From Owenia fusiformis (Eukaryota > Annelida > Polychaeta > Sabellida > Oweniidae): a DNA stretch of 64,000 nt. The position numbers and the translations under genes were made by a program. The stretch covers positions 31,621,259 to 31,685,258 of the forward strand of contig CAIIXF020000009.1 in assembly GCA_903813345.2 (NCBI GenBank), given 5' to 3'. This document shows positions 12,214 to 23,390 of the stretch, piece by piece. Below the pieces are notes generated by a model, which was given only the letters and a program-made list of their open reading frames with translations, did not search any database and was not told the DNA's origin. Positions within the stretch are counted from its first letter, which is position 1. Every line of letters begins with the position of its first letter.

Positions 12214-12869
12214 ATTACAAATTAAAATGTGTTGGTTCATGAATGCATGAAACACATTGATGAATAAACAAAATATTTGTTCATACAAACTGGGGAAAGT
12301 ATATTATCTGGGTTCTCCACTTTCAATGAACACATTTTTTTGTACTTTCTCCTGCATGTATGAACAAATATTTTGTGTCCATTCTCCAAAATGCATAAGC
12401 AAATGATTTGTACTTTCTCCATTGTGCATGAACCAAAACGTTGGTCATTCTCTTCCGCGTTTCAACAAATATTTTGTTAATTAATCAATGTGTCAGAACG
12501 AATAAAATGTACCTAAACCAGTGAGTATGAATGAATTTTATGTACTACTATATCTATAATGTGTATGAAGAGACATTACGATCTTTCTCCAGTATAGACA
12601 TGTATATGAACCAAAACCCCTGTGCATATACTTTCTCCAGTATGTATGAACGAATATCATGTACTTCATTGTTTATGAACATAAAAACACACATTTTGTA
12701 TGAACAAATACTATGTACTTTCTCCAGTGTGTATGAACGTACAGAGTATTGGTTAAATAACTAGTGAAGGTACATAATATTTGCTCATACACACTGGAGA
12801 AAGTGTATGATATTTGTCATTATTATATCACTATCTAGCTAGCGACAGTATGATTGGTCAAAACCGGGT

Positions 12870-12958
12870 CACATGTCGTGGGATATCTGGCGATATTCAA
12901 TGGCAATGCTAATCAGATAAGACAACCGTGAGATATCTAGCGATATCCCACGCTCCCG
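12870..12958. repeat. Imperfect palindrome
   Basis: CGTGGGATATCTGGCGATAT is faced by GATATCTAGCGATATCCCACG about 40 bp later, then CTCCCGGG. It is probably one end of the same inserted element as the hairpin at 13111. Confidence 0.5.
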
Positions 12959-13110
12959 GGAATTTTCAAAGAATTTGTTTTCGTTCAGTGTAAATAATTT
13001 AGTTCAGTGTAAGTCAAAATGGCAGACGAACCGAGTAGATTCAATGTATTTCAATGTTAACCTATGACTTAATAATATTAGGGATGTTTAGCTAGACAGT
13101 GATATAATAA

Positions 13111-13249
13111 AACAAATATTTCACTCTATTTTCGGTGAATACCTGTAGCACTTTCACAAGGTGATATTCCACTTGCCCTTCGGGCTTCGTGGAATATCAC
13201 TTGTGAAAGATGTACAGGTATTCACCTCAATAGAGTGAAATATTTGTTC
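13111..13249. mobile_element. Hairpin element, 68-bp arms, TTCG apex
   Basis: The left arm AACAAATATTTCACTCTATT...GTGATATTCCACTTGCCC pairs with a right arm ending GAGTGAAATATTTGTT. Divergence between arms is about 10-15% (estimated by eye). The apex is GCCCTTCGGGC, that is a C(TTCG)G tetraloop on a GC stem. It lies inside the minisatellite, so it was inserted there. Confidence 0.8.
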
Positions 13250-13427
13250 AATACACACAGTTAAAATTTATTGTGTCATATATACACTGGAAAAATATAA
13301 ATAGTAGTTCATACACACATACATAGAAAGTAAATAAAACAATAAAATATTGGTTTTGGCACATGGGAAATTAACCTAGTTTCGATTCATACATACTGGA
13401 GAAAGTATATACACAAGAGTGTGACTC

Positions 13428-13735
13428 AGAAAATGTGACTCAAAAACAGTTAAAAGTTGGACTTTTGGAAAGGTCACCAGACAGAATCTATTGCATTTTT
13501 TCAGAAAGTGTGCCAAATATATTATTTGAAATTATAGAAGCTTTGAAAATTTGAGTTCATTCCTAGAAATAGAAAAAATGAGAAAACTGCTTTAGAAAGC
13601 AATCCATTCTCTTTTTATGATCACAATTTTTGTTTCAGACAACTTTTCAAAATTTCAAAGCTCCCATGACATGTATGATTTAGAGTGATATATTGGGCAC
13701 ATTTTCTGAGAAGTCTTTCACATGATGTTTAGGGT
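13428..13735. mobile_element. Foldback family, copy 2 (inner part only)
   Basis: AAAATGTGACT-AAAA, GAAAGGTCA-CAGACAGAATCT, and ATATTGGGCACATTTTCTGA match the inner portion of the copy at 13889-14653 in the same order. The outer arms with the GGTCCAAACAGAACTC block are missing. Confidence 0.65.
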
Positions 13736-13888
13736 CATTCATTCATACAAACTAGAGAGAGTATGGTAATATTGATTAATCCAATCTGAGTAATATGATA
13801 GATAGTTGATTATTCAAAAAGAGAGGTTTACTTAGATTTTGAATATCAATATAGATTTGGATCAAGTGTTATAAAGAATCCGATCTTC

Positions 13889-14653
13889 TTAAGGTCTCAT
13901 GGAAGTTAACAGGAAATGACAAAACAAAAAATGACAAAGCCATGCTGGATTTTGAAATTTTTTTGAACCAAGATAACAGAGTTCTGTTTGGACCTCCAGT
14001 CGGTTTAACTAGTTCCAAATATCATTTACATGACCAGGAACACAATTGAAAGGGTCAGAATGACCATAAACATGATAAAATAACCTTTTTAGCCCTCTGA
14101 AAATGTGACTGAAAAATAGCTAAAAGTAGGTGCTCAGGAAAGGTCAATGAACAGAATCTTTTGATTTTTTCAGAATATGTGTCCAATATATTGCTCTAAA
14201 TGACACAATCTTTGAAATTTTAAAAAATCATCTGAAACAATAATGGCTGTAGTAAAAAGGAAAATAGATCGATTTTCAATTCAGTTTTTTTCAATTTTTT
14301 CTTTTTCTAAGAATGATATCAAATTTTTTTGAATTGTATCATTTAGAGCAATATATTGGGCACATTTTCTGAAAAAGTCAAAAGATTCTGTTCAGTGACC
14401 TTTCCTGAGCACCTACTCTTATCTATTTTTTAGTCACATTTTCAGAGGGCTGAAAAGGTTATTCTATCATGTTTATGGTCATTCTGACCATTTCAACTGT
14501 GTTCCTGGTCATGTAAATGATATGTGGAACTAGTTAAACTGACTGGAGGTCCAAACAGAACTCTGTTATCTTGGTTCAAAAAATTTTCAAAATCCAGCAT
14601 GGCTTTGTCATTTTTTGTTTTGTCACTTCCTGTTAACTTCCATGAGACCTTAA
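13889..14653. mobile_element. Foldback family, copy 3 (765 bp, complete palindrome)
   Basis: The ends are TTAAGGTCTCATGGAAGTTA and its exact complement at 14653. The arms are about 350 bp and nearly identical, with only a short asymmetric centre near 14250-14290. No reading frame belongs to it; the 108-aa plus-strand frame at 14524 is just the right arm plus flank. The match between arms suggests a young insertion or recent repair. Confidence 0.9.
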
Positions 14654-16210
14654 CTTACTTAACTTTAAGCATGCAAATAAATATTCAATGGATTTACATT
14701 AAATACAGATCTAGAGTTCCTGTGACAATGGCATTTACTTTTAATGATCAAGAAAGTACTTTGCACCCTCCCGCCAAGTTAGGAAGAAGCCAGAGCATTT
14801 TCATTCTGGTACACATCGCATCTAGAAACATTTCTGTGTCTATCATGTAAGAAGAGAAGGTCAAGGTATTCCATGATGGAGCATTTTGGAAACCCTTCTT
14901 AGAAATTGCTATGCTGAAAATGGGCTATTGGTATACACTTTGTACAAGTAATGCAGATTGCTCCGATTTTCACTACGGCGCCCTGCCGATTGAGTATTTT
15001 GTTCAAAATTGAATACAATATTGAACAAACGGAGCAAATGTGACCCTGGTATCAGTGTAGTATGAATTTATTTTGTAAGGATGCCAGTACTAAGTTTGCA
15101 AACATGCATGTCAACCATGGCCAATCAGAAGAGTGCACCCCTTCTATATGATAATATAAACCCTTCCTACACATTGGTTTAGCTTTGGATCACTATGCTA
15201 TCACTATGTGGCAGAAATGCATTCTGATTGGATATAAATGATCACATGACTTAGTTCACCAAGGTATCAGGAGATGCCATGCCAAAATGTAAAATCTCTA
15301 ATAATGTAACCTCAGTCTACCTCCCGAGCTACACCAATCAACCCTTACGTAGGCGGTTAACATGATATGCGTGTTCGTTAGCATTTTAACGAAGTCACAA
15401 TCTTTTTTAAGGTTGTTGACCTGAGAAAATATTCCCACACTTTGGTGACCATTATATAATTAACGTTTCACCCCGGGACTAGGACCATCCCAAAATTTGT
15501 AAAAGAAAGTCGTATCTAAATTGATGTAACGATATCGCTAAGTGTTTTCTACCTAGATTTTGAGAGAAATGAACTTGAAGACACTACCATCCTTCAATCT
15601 ACCTGATTCAGAATACAAATGGGAATATTATAAATGTGCTGGATGTGGTTTTCTCAAATCATGCTATGTCAAATCAATTGCATATGTCTTTCTAAATAAG
15701 GACTGGTTGGAAATGTTTTCAGACTGATCAGTTCGTGTCCTCGCTCACTGTGCGTGGTGAAACTCTTCAAACTAGTTCCAAAAACGGATCCGTATTGGTA
15801 CCATGCGACGCCCCAACCTCAGACAAATATCTTATTGAACGAAATCAATTGTATCATCGCATCACATTCAACGTAGATGTATATGCATCTACTACGCAAC
15901 CTGCGTTTTGATTTACAGTATATTATCGGAAACGATAACAGCAGTTATCGTTCGTATATCATTCATGATTTAGAATATAAAATAAACTTGTTGTGATTGG
16001 CAAATACTAAAATGAATGGGTAGAAGAATGCATGACGGAAAATGAACTGCATTATTTCAAAATAAATGGCTCTAGATAGGCCGTAACTTCTTGCCGTTTT
16101 TAGAATTCCAGAATTTTTGTACCATTTTGCAATTTTAGAGAAAAAATTCTAAGATCCCATGGCCTTAAAAGAATATCGCTTAACATGCAATAAACATGGA
16201 GGTGACTAAC
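14654..16210. other. Intron 2, 5' portion, no recognised feature
   Basis: Unique-looking AT-rich sequence leading from exon 2's donor. No repeat or exon was recognised. Confidence 0.4.
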
Positions 16211-16376
16211 CTTGTGCTTGGGGCAGAGCGTGAGGATGACGTTCCATATATGTCGTCGAACTCAAGATCAAGTTCTTTGCGACGTTTTCTAGCAATTCGC
16301 CTGCAGACTACCGCGATGATGAGAATAATACCGACCAGACCGACTGCCGCTCCAACTGCAATACCCCATGTCACTG
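16211..16376 (-). CDS. SYT: Synaptotagmin-type gene, exon 2 (transmembrane helix)
   Basis: 166-nt internal exon: 2 bases, 54 codons, 2 bases. The acceptor is a T-rich run ending TTTTCAG at 16377, and the donor is CAAG|GTTAGT at 16211/16210. It encodes a single membrane helix (about residues 51-71 of the assembled protein, GIAVGAAVGLVGIILIIAVV), then Cys and a strongly basic stop-transfer run RRIARKRRK. After that comes an acidic stretch (ELDLEFDD) and a Ser-rich tail. This is the N-out, C-in arrangement of synaptotagmins, with one juxtamembrane Cys that could be palmitoylated (inference). It joins exon 1 in phase 1 and exon 3 in phase 2 without a stop. On its own it could belong to any single-pass receptor; the identity rests on exon 3. 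Confidence 0.8.
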
Positions 16377-19300
16377 CTGAAAATATATAAAACGGTACCG
16401 AACATTAACAGACATACCTGAATTGTCGCAACTGCCTACCATCCTTGTTTAAATGGACTGACTGAATTATTAAACGGAATTAAAACTGGGCCTGGTTGTG
16501 GTTCTTTGAACACATGTTTCAAAACAATGTAAATTGTTCTATGAGAAAACATTAGAGTGACGAGCTTGAGCTTAGCAAATGAATTAGGAGGAGACATTTT
16601 TGATTTCTTGCGTTCAATTTTAATTGATGTGTTCTTATGTTTCCCGAATAGGAAAATGACCAACCTTTTTAAACAAATATAAATGGGGATGTATGCCCAC
16701 GTGTAAAACATGAACTAATCATATTAGTTCATAATCCAAAAGAAGATAGGATACCTCAAAATTATAATTCAAACATTTCTGCCAATGCGTAAGATGTTTT
16801 CCACACACAGGATATGTTTTTGATCATGGACTTATCATTCTGATAAATCATACTTTTTTCTTGGAACCCGGATTACTATCCGTTTCAAAAGTCGTTTGAA
16901 GTAATCTATGAAACTCACTGTCAGTGATCATGAATATTTTCACGATCATATTTATTCCTCCGATCAATTAGCGCTTCTGTCGTATTTAATCGACAACACT
17001 GTCAATATAATTGATCGATGTTCTTGATTCCATATGCCATTGGGTAGTATAAATAGTATTAAATACCAATGGATAGAAGTTCACGAATCTACTCGTTGAT
17101 GGAATACCATCAGATTGAAGGGATCGATGCCCATTTGGCGGGTTATGACCCGTCATTCTTTGAAAACACAGAGCCAAATATTGTAACCGTTTCCCTATTT
17201 ATTTTTCTAAGGGCAAAAATTTAGAAGGCCATTTGGGAATAGCGATTCCAGGGAACAACGAGCTCTATAAATCCCCTAGAATCGTATCCACAATCAGGGC
17301 CAGTAAGGGCCTTTAAGAAAGGGGACCATAATCTCCAGGGGATCATAATTTCTTTTACAGGACTATATCTTTGGAGAGAATATTTGCTCTGACATGGATA
17401 TTGTATGGCGACAGGGAGGAAAGCACCGGTAATAGTAATGTTAGTAGCCCCCGGGAGTAACTCTAGGTTCTCTAAGCTCCAAAAAGGAGAAATAGTCACC
17501 AGGTACTTATTGAACACATCCCTTGTGATCTGCAATCAATTGTGTAGTAAAACCTGACGCTAAAATACCATTTGTGTTTATGCTTAGAAATAAAAGAGTT
17601 TACGACGAACAAGGTGACAGTGTATGGGTCTGTTGTACTGAATAATTAATTAATTGATTAATCCATTGGATCCACTCGTCCACCCTTGATGATTTTGAGG
17701 ACCATCCACGATGATGCTTAGGCTACACTTAAATCATCATGGATAGTCCGTAAAATTCGCGCTAACGTGTTATGTTGGACATATGCCCGAGAAAGTGAAT
17801 AAAATTTAGTCTTAGTCCCCTGAGAAAAAAATCTAGGGGACTCAGACTCGATTTTTATACATGTTCCGGGCTTATGGTGGTGCGTTTGCGATTCTGCGTT
17901 ATGTTCAATCAATAACGATTGCTCTGTATCACATTGCCACATTGCGTGATCAAGATTTAGTTGGACTGACCTGCACCCGGATGCATTTCTGAAAAAGTGA
18001 TAATAAATTGAAAACTCAGAGCATTGTCCTCAGGAAATTGATAATGATTCTGTAGTATATCTACGACAATAACTTAATTAAACATTTTCCATTAGCAATA
18101 GAATAGGAACTAGAGGACCTTCATTCTTCAATAACCAAGACATAATACAATATATTTTCCTGAAAATTGGAACTCAATCCATCAGATGCGCAAATCTATG
18201 TCTCGTGTCGCAATGTGTGCCTCCAAAACAGAATATTATTCTGATCTGTCCTGAAATGGACTGTATATGATAAAGAGATGACATCGACCATAAGATCCGC
18301 TATAGACAATAGGCATGTGATACACCTGGAGCCGAGGACACGGGGTAATATCTAAATACAATATACTTTGAAATGAAACTAAAATAAATGAAAGACTAAC
18401 AAATATCTAACTATTAATATTCCTGGAATTTTATCCAGTTACCGTAAAGCTCCTCGTCGTGCGTCATCGGATGCCATTCATCCTTGGTTGCAACTTTGAC
18501 AGGGAGTGTAGGCACTTCTGGATATAATGAGGACACAACCATTGGGATTTTGATTTGGAAAATATAACACGATTTTTCAATCCCCAACAATACTCGATAC
18601 GTTGTCATGTATTACTTACCAGGAATGCTTAACCACTGGAAGGGTTTGATGTAACTATTATTTCCAGCATTTATCCCCGGATGTGACATATCCTTACTTA
18701 ACGCATCTTAACACTCTCCATCAAAGGGGCAGAATGATATGATTTCACAGTCTAATCAATATTTGTTATTATATCGCATGCTTCATTTTCTTTCCTAAGA
18801 TGTGTTATGACTTCATGGGCCTAGACAAACGACTTCATATTTTTGTTTCGTATCCATTGTAATTTTCAATATTCCACTCGCACGTTGCTTTCCAATCGTG
18901 CAAAGCAATTTTGATTTGTTTCAACAGCTCTATACACAAATCGCTGATATTTCAATAAACTATGTTGTTTTTTAAACAGTACATGTTATGACAATATCAA
19001 GACTGGTCTGTGGGTGAACCGGGGGCATCGATTTTATAGATAAAATTAAAATAATGGATGAGTAAAATCGATACAACCAACCTTGGAAGGTAGACCTAAT
19101 TTAAACTGGTAAGTGTGCATGGTTCAACAGTTGGTTACACATGTGATATGTGAGTCATCTTCAACCAAGGAACATTACTCATCTCTTGGGCCTCACCTCG
19201 CATTAGCCCACGTACAGACGCTGGGGAAATATACAATTGAGCTAGAATGCAAGACAAAAGAAGTATAGTTGAACATGAGACGAACATTAAATATTTTATG

Positions 19301-19843
19301 ATAGTCTCAGGTTGAAAAAATATAAAACAGGGACCACGAGAGGCAAGGCCTGGGGGAAACATGCCCATTATCTAATAATTAAAAGACCGCAAAACGCTAT
19401 CGTTGGCAAGTTAGATGAATCGAAATCACGCTTGCACATTTTCCAAAATTTTCATTTTTGCTTGAAAATTATGAATTTGACGTGGCAAAAGGTGGCCGGG
19501 TTTATTGGTAAGGTTTATGGGATTTTTACCTGGTCGTTCAAGTGAACCACTAGGCTATATGGCAATGACATTACATGACCTCGCAGTAGAACAACACATT
19601 GGAATTTATTATAAGCACAATTTTAATGATCATCACATTTGTCTATCGACGCAAACCTAGAAAATAGAGAACAAAAGTGCGCGAGGCTTACTTTAATGCT
19701 GAATTATGCTAATTTTAGTTCTGATTAGTCCGGTGGGATGTACAATGTACCCTGGCTTAACCCATCCCATTTCACCACCACTGGGAGTGAATTAAATGTA
19801 ATTTATTGTACTTTCGTTAGACTAGGTTAATCTTAAGTTACAA
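16377..19843. other. Intron 1, 3' portion, mostly unique
   Basis: Sequence immediately upstream of exon 2 on the minus strand. Apart from the dispersed repeat at 17.3 kb nothing stands out; the short frames here lack coding character. Confidence 0.4.
17294..17363. repeat. Dispersed ~70-bp repeat, copy 1
   Basis: CAGGGCCAGTAAGGGCC, then AAGAAAGGGGACCATAATCT and AGGGGATCATAATTTCTTTT. The same string occurs with few changes at 36328-36396, in the same orientation. Confidence 0.75.
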
Positions 19844-21514
19844 GTTACACTCCCCTCCAAAAGTTTGACAACTGGAAATTCCTCTTTGGGCCACATGTTT
19901 AAGTCTGCTTATAGTTGCGCTCAAAGTTTGAATATGGTATAATGAGTTTATATTATATTTGTCATCCGTCAAACAAGTTATACAAGTTTAAGGTCAGTCT
20001 TTTTTAGTAAACTAAAAATATTTTGATTGGAAATATAAATTTATAATCAATTTATTATTTTCAGGACACGCGTGGTAATTTCCCAAGTTTCATTTTATAC
20101 AGCATATATTTCTGAATTGCAATTGGACAATCAAACCGAGGCACGTGATTCATGGGATTGTGCCTTATACTTGTATTACTGTAAAACAATGATATAGTAA
20201 AAGAACGTAAAGAAGGTAAGCTATTGAACTAGCTGTCAATCTTGATTCGCAAACAAGTCTATATTTCATGGTCGCTGCAGCCGATTATCAGCATCATAAC
20301 TACATGATCAATAAGTATTGTAACTATGGTGATTGTCCTCAAATGGCTATTGTCTCTTCACTTTAGCTTGTGTTGTAGTCTTACCCAATGTTATCAAATT
20401 TTGATGTGTGCAACTTTTATTTAGTTTCAAAAGTTTGTTTCAAATATTTGTTTCTTGTCTCACGCATCTATTAATAAGCGGTAATTCACACCACTGAATA
20501 AATAGCATACGTCACTTCATAATTGAAAAAATCAAGAAGACCGATCGAAAAAGGGAAATGAACTCAGAAGCGCAGAAAAGTGGTTCAAAGAAAAATACAT
20601 TTATAATTGTTAATTCTCATCGAAACCAATGATGAAAATAATTTTTGCACCCCAAATGACATCACGGCATAAACTGATGACATCACACTTTTTAAAAATG
20701 CCATGAAAAATTCAATTTTGAATTTTACCAATGGGGAGAAGAAAATAATGCGTTTTATAGTGTAAAGTGTTGTATTTGATGATCAAGAGATTCAAACTTT
20801 TGAATGGCGGGACATTCAAAAATTCGAAAATTAAAATAACTTTTTTTAACTCAACTTCTTCAGAAATTTTCCAATACAACTTTTCAAGTCATGATAAATT
20901 ATATTTAGATGGTTAATCAATATTTTCAAACTCTGGCATGATCCTTTAAGGACCTTGCTTGTTTTGATTGGGTTGAAACTATAGTGATGGAGACAAGTGA
21001 CCGGGGGTATTATTCCAGGAGAATTCATTCCGTTTGCACTCGCTTGGTAAAATAAAATCGAAAGATAAAATTGATGATCTATTCGATAGAATTGTTCATG
21101 CATGACAAATAACCAAATCGTTCATAGTCAATCAGTATGTTGCCAATGTATCATTTTGCAAGTACTTATCTAGTAGACATATTGGAATAAGCTATTTAAT
21201 CTTTATAAAAAATGCGCATCTTTATTTCATAATATCTAGTTAGCAATTTCAGTTATAGATGGAGCCGTATTTGTTGTATTAATATATTTTGCCATATGTG
21301 ATAAATTACTAACTACACGTTACACCCCCTTCATACGTTTGACAAAGCGTACTGCAGTCTGTTTATGTTTAAATAAAATAGTTTGTTACTCAATTTCCGA
21401 TCAATTCAGAAACGGTATGGCGTTGATGAATTTGTTAAAATCCTCAAGCATATACAGGGTCACGTGATCCGAAAGGGCACTCTCGATTACTAATCTTTTT
21501 CAGGGGAGTGTAAC
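19844..21514. mobile_element. Possible element with 13-bp inverted ends (nested copies)
   Basis: GTTACACTCCCCT at 19844-19856 is matched by AGGGGAGTGTAAC at 21502-21514. A third, direct copy of the left end (GTTACACCCCCTTCATACG, followed by TTTGACA as in the first) lies at 21319. The true pair may therefore be 21319-21514 (a ~196-bp miniature element), with the 19844 copy a solo end. There are no open frames of note. Confidence 0.45.
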
Positions 21515-22229
21515 ATATGTTCATACTTGAAAGTTTTTATATTAAACTTCACCGATTTCATTCAATGAACTTCCTTGACTTTCAATAAATCGATAAAGCA
21601 AACAGTATCTTGTTTATGTGCTAAGGGCTGTGCTTCTATTACATTGCATACTACTACTTTGCACTAGTTATCCGAACAAAATATGTTGCAGAATTTATTT
21701 CTTCGTTCTCCATTTTTTGTCCTTAGATTTCTAGATAGAAAAACGTTGCGTTAATTGATTACGAAAACATCTAACCATTCATTATAAATGCGTTAAATGT
21801 TTAATTTTTTATCTCACAATAAGAAGTTGTTTTGAAAGAAACGTACTATTAGTACACTTCTTTGCTGTTAAATATTGCCAAAGACCTCTGGGTAAAACAT
21901 CAACAACAAAACTATCCAGGCATATCGGTAGAATTCTAAATCAATAAAAACCCAATGGATGTAAACATGTTGTTCGATTTGTTATCTCCACGAGAAACGC
22001 CGGGATGTTAATTTGAGTCTTCGTCGGCTTCCTGATGACTAACTATAATCATTGATAGAATCCCGACTGTCCACCCCCCCCCCCCCCCTCCTGTGTACTT
22101 CACCTTCCCAACACGTATCGAGTGGATCACCTAGAGATGACGGTTAAGATGAAGGTTAAGTACATGGGGGTACACAACTAACAGGGAGTAAAAAATAGAT
22201 TTTAGGTGCACCTAGAATGCTATTGTTTT
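21515..22229. other. No gene; contains a 15-base C run
   Basis: Unique AT-rich sequence with an uninterrupted C15 tract at 22074-22088. Nothing else was recognised. Confidence 0.5.
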
Positions 22230-22240
22230 GGAGAGCCTGC

Positions 22241-22413
22241 ATCCTCCGAACACAGTCCTCCAGAACTCGTACATCCTTCTTCCAGGAAGAAGGAAGGAAC
22301 TTTGTGGATGATGTCTGGAACCCATTCTGATACTCATAGCATCTCTCTCTGTTGGATAGAGATGGAGAGGGCGTGGATTACCACGATGTCTGGAACCCTG
22401 CGTTCGGAGGATG
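22241..22413. mobile_element. MULE-like miniature element, copy 1 (173 bp, 10-bp target duplication)
   Basis: Inverted ends ATCCTCCGAACACAG and CTGCGTTCGGAGGATG. The flanks GAGAGCCTGC (22231-22240) and GAGAGCCTGC (22414-22423) are identical 10-mers, a clear target-site duplication. Duplications of 9-11 bp are typical of Mutator-like elements. An internal direct repeat, GATGTCTGGAACCC, occurs twice. The overlapping 103-aa plus-strand frame is not a gene. Confidence 0.82.
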
Positions 22414-22423
22414 GAGAGCCTGC

Positions 22424-23385
22424 CCCAGTCCTAAATTACAAAATCTGCGTTACCTTTCACGTATATACGATTTATAGGCGGGATCAGAGATGGCCACTTT
22501 GTCATCATATTATCTAAGAGATTTCTCTTCGGATGATCGATCTAAAAAGTCACATTTAAGATAAAATGTAATGTCCCTGGGCATTCTTCTAACTGAGATT
22601 TGATGAAGCAAGCTGCACGTTTGAGGTTCATTCCATTAAATAAATGTCCCTATATATCTTAACCTGATACGGTTGCGGGGAATATTGTTAACTTTAGACG
22701 CTTTTCAGTGATTTGAACATTCAACAACACACCTGAGCCCCTGGGATGCGTCTCAACCTTTTCGCACTAATTTTTAGATTAGTGCGCGCGGGAGTCAAGG
22801 CAACCTACAGATATAACTTGCTTCCATTATCTATAAATTCTAATAAAATAATTCTACTACACTCGAAGAGTACCCATTATCAATATGGCTGCCCTGGGTA
22901 AAATTAAAAGTACATACAGTAGTATGTTACATGACGGCCTGGTTCATTGATTTTATAGAGTAATAAATGTGGCATCTTAACAATATAATATAAAAATGAG
23001 AATCCAGGAAATTAAATTTGCTGATTGTAATATTTATTCAGGATGCGCTTGATGAATGGCTACTATAAAATAAAATGTGGTCGTACGATGTAATCCCATT
23101 CATTCACATTCATTCTTTTCTTCATCAGATTCTACCTGAGAATGGAATACCATTGTGGTAGACAATTTGCAATCAAACCTAATTGGAAACAATTTTCTAG
23201 TTTTACGGATTAATTAGTACTGTCGTTGATTGAACGTGTCGTAGGAATACCCATACTGGAAATCCTTATTTAACTGATATTGTGTCTTTATAGTCCATCA
23301 AGGTGTTTTTATGACTGACTGAGTATGTTGTCAAAGAACGAATCGAATCATTTTATCTGGTTCAAAATAATATTTCCCTTTGGCA
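22424..23385. other. No gene; small palindrome
   Basis: Unique sequence. CGCACTAAT-TTTTAG-ATTAGTGCG near 22765-22788 forms a 9-bp stem. Confidence 0.5.
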
Positions 23386-23390
23386 GAGGT

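Larger units (their letters stand above)
12225..13420. repeat. Degenerate minisatellite (TATGAACAAATATT / ACTTTCTCCAGT), interrupted
   Basis: Variants of TGTGTATGAACAAATATTTTG and ACTTTCTCCAGT recur every ~30-60 bp from 12.23 to 12.81 kb and again at 13.25-13.42 kb (there also as TACACACTGGAGAAAG). The middle is occupied by palindromic insert(s) at 12.87-13.25 kb. The short frames 12237-12422 and 12531-12764 are products of this repeat. Confidence 0.7.
10348..15303. repeat. ~28-bp inverted repeat pair bounding a 5 kb repeat cluster
   Basis: TAGAGATTTTACATTTTGGC at 10351-10370 has its reverse complement at about 15281-15300, with a few more matching bases on each side. The interval holds the mariner, foldback copies and minisatellite. 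It may be the pair of ends of an older composite element, or two copies of one short repeat in opposite orientation. Confidence 0.4.

Noticed and set aside
14524-14850. 108-aa plus-strand frame
   Set aside because: Lies mostly in the right arm of the 765-bp palindrome; the same DNA in the other arm and at 12.1 kb is not open in a consistent frame.
16196-16390. 64-aa plus-strand frame
   Set aside because: Antisense shadow of synaptotagmin exon 2.
22206-22517. 103-aa plus-strand frame of good composition
   Set aside because: It runs through the miniature element and both target duplications; the GC content of the element explains the open frame.
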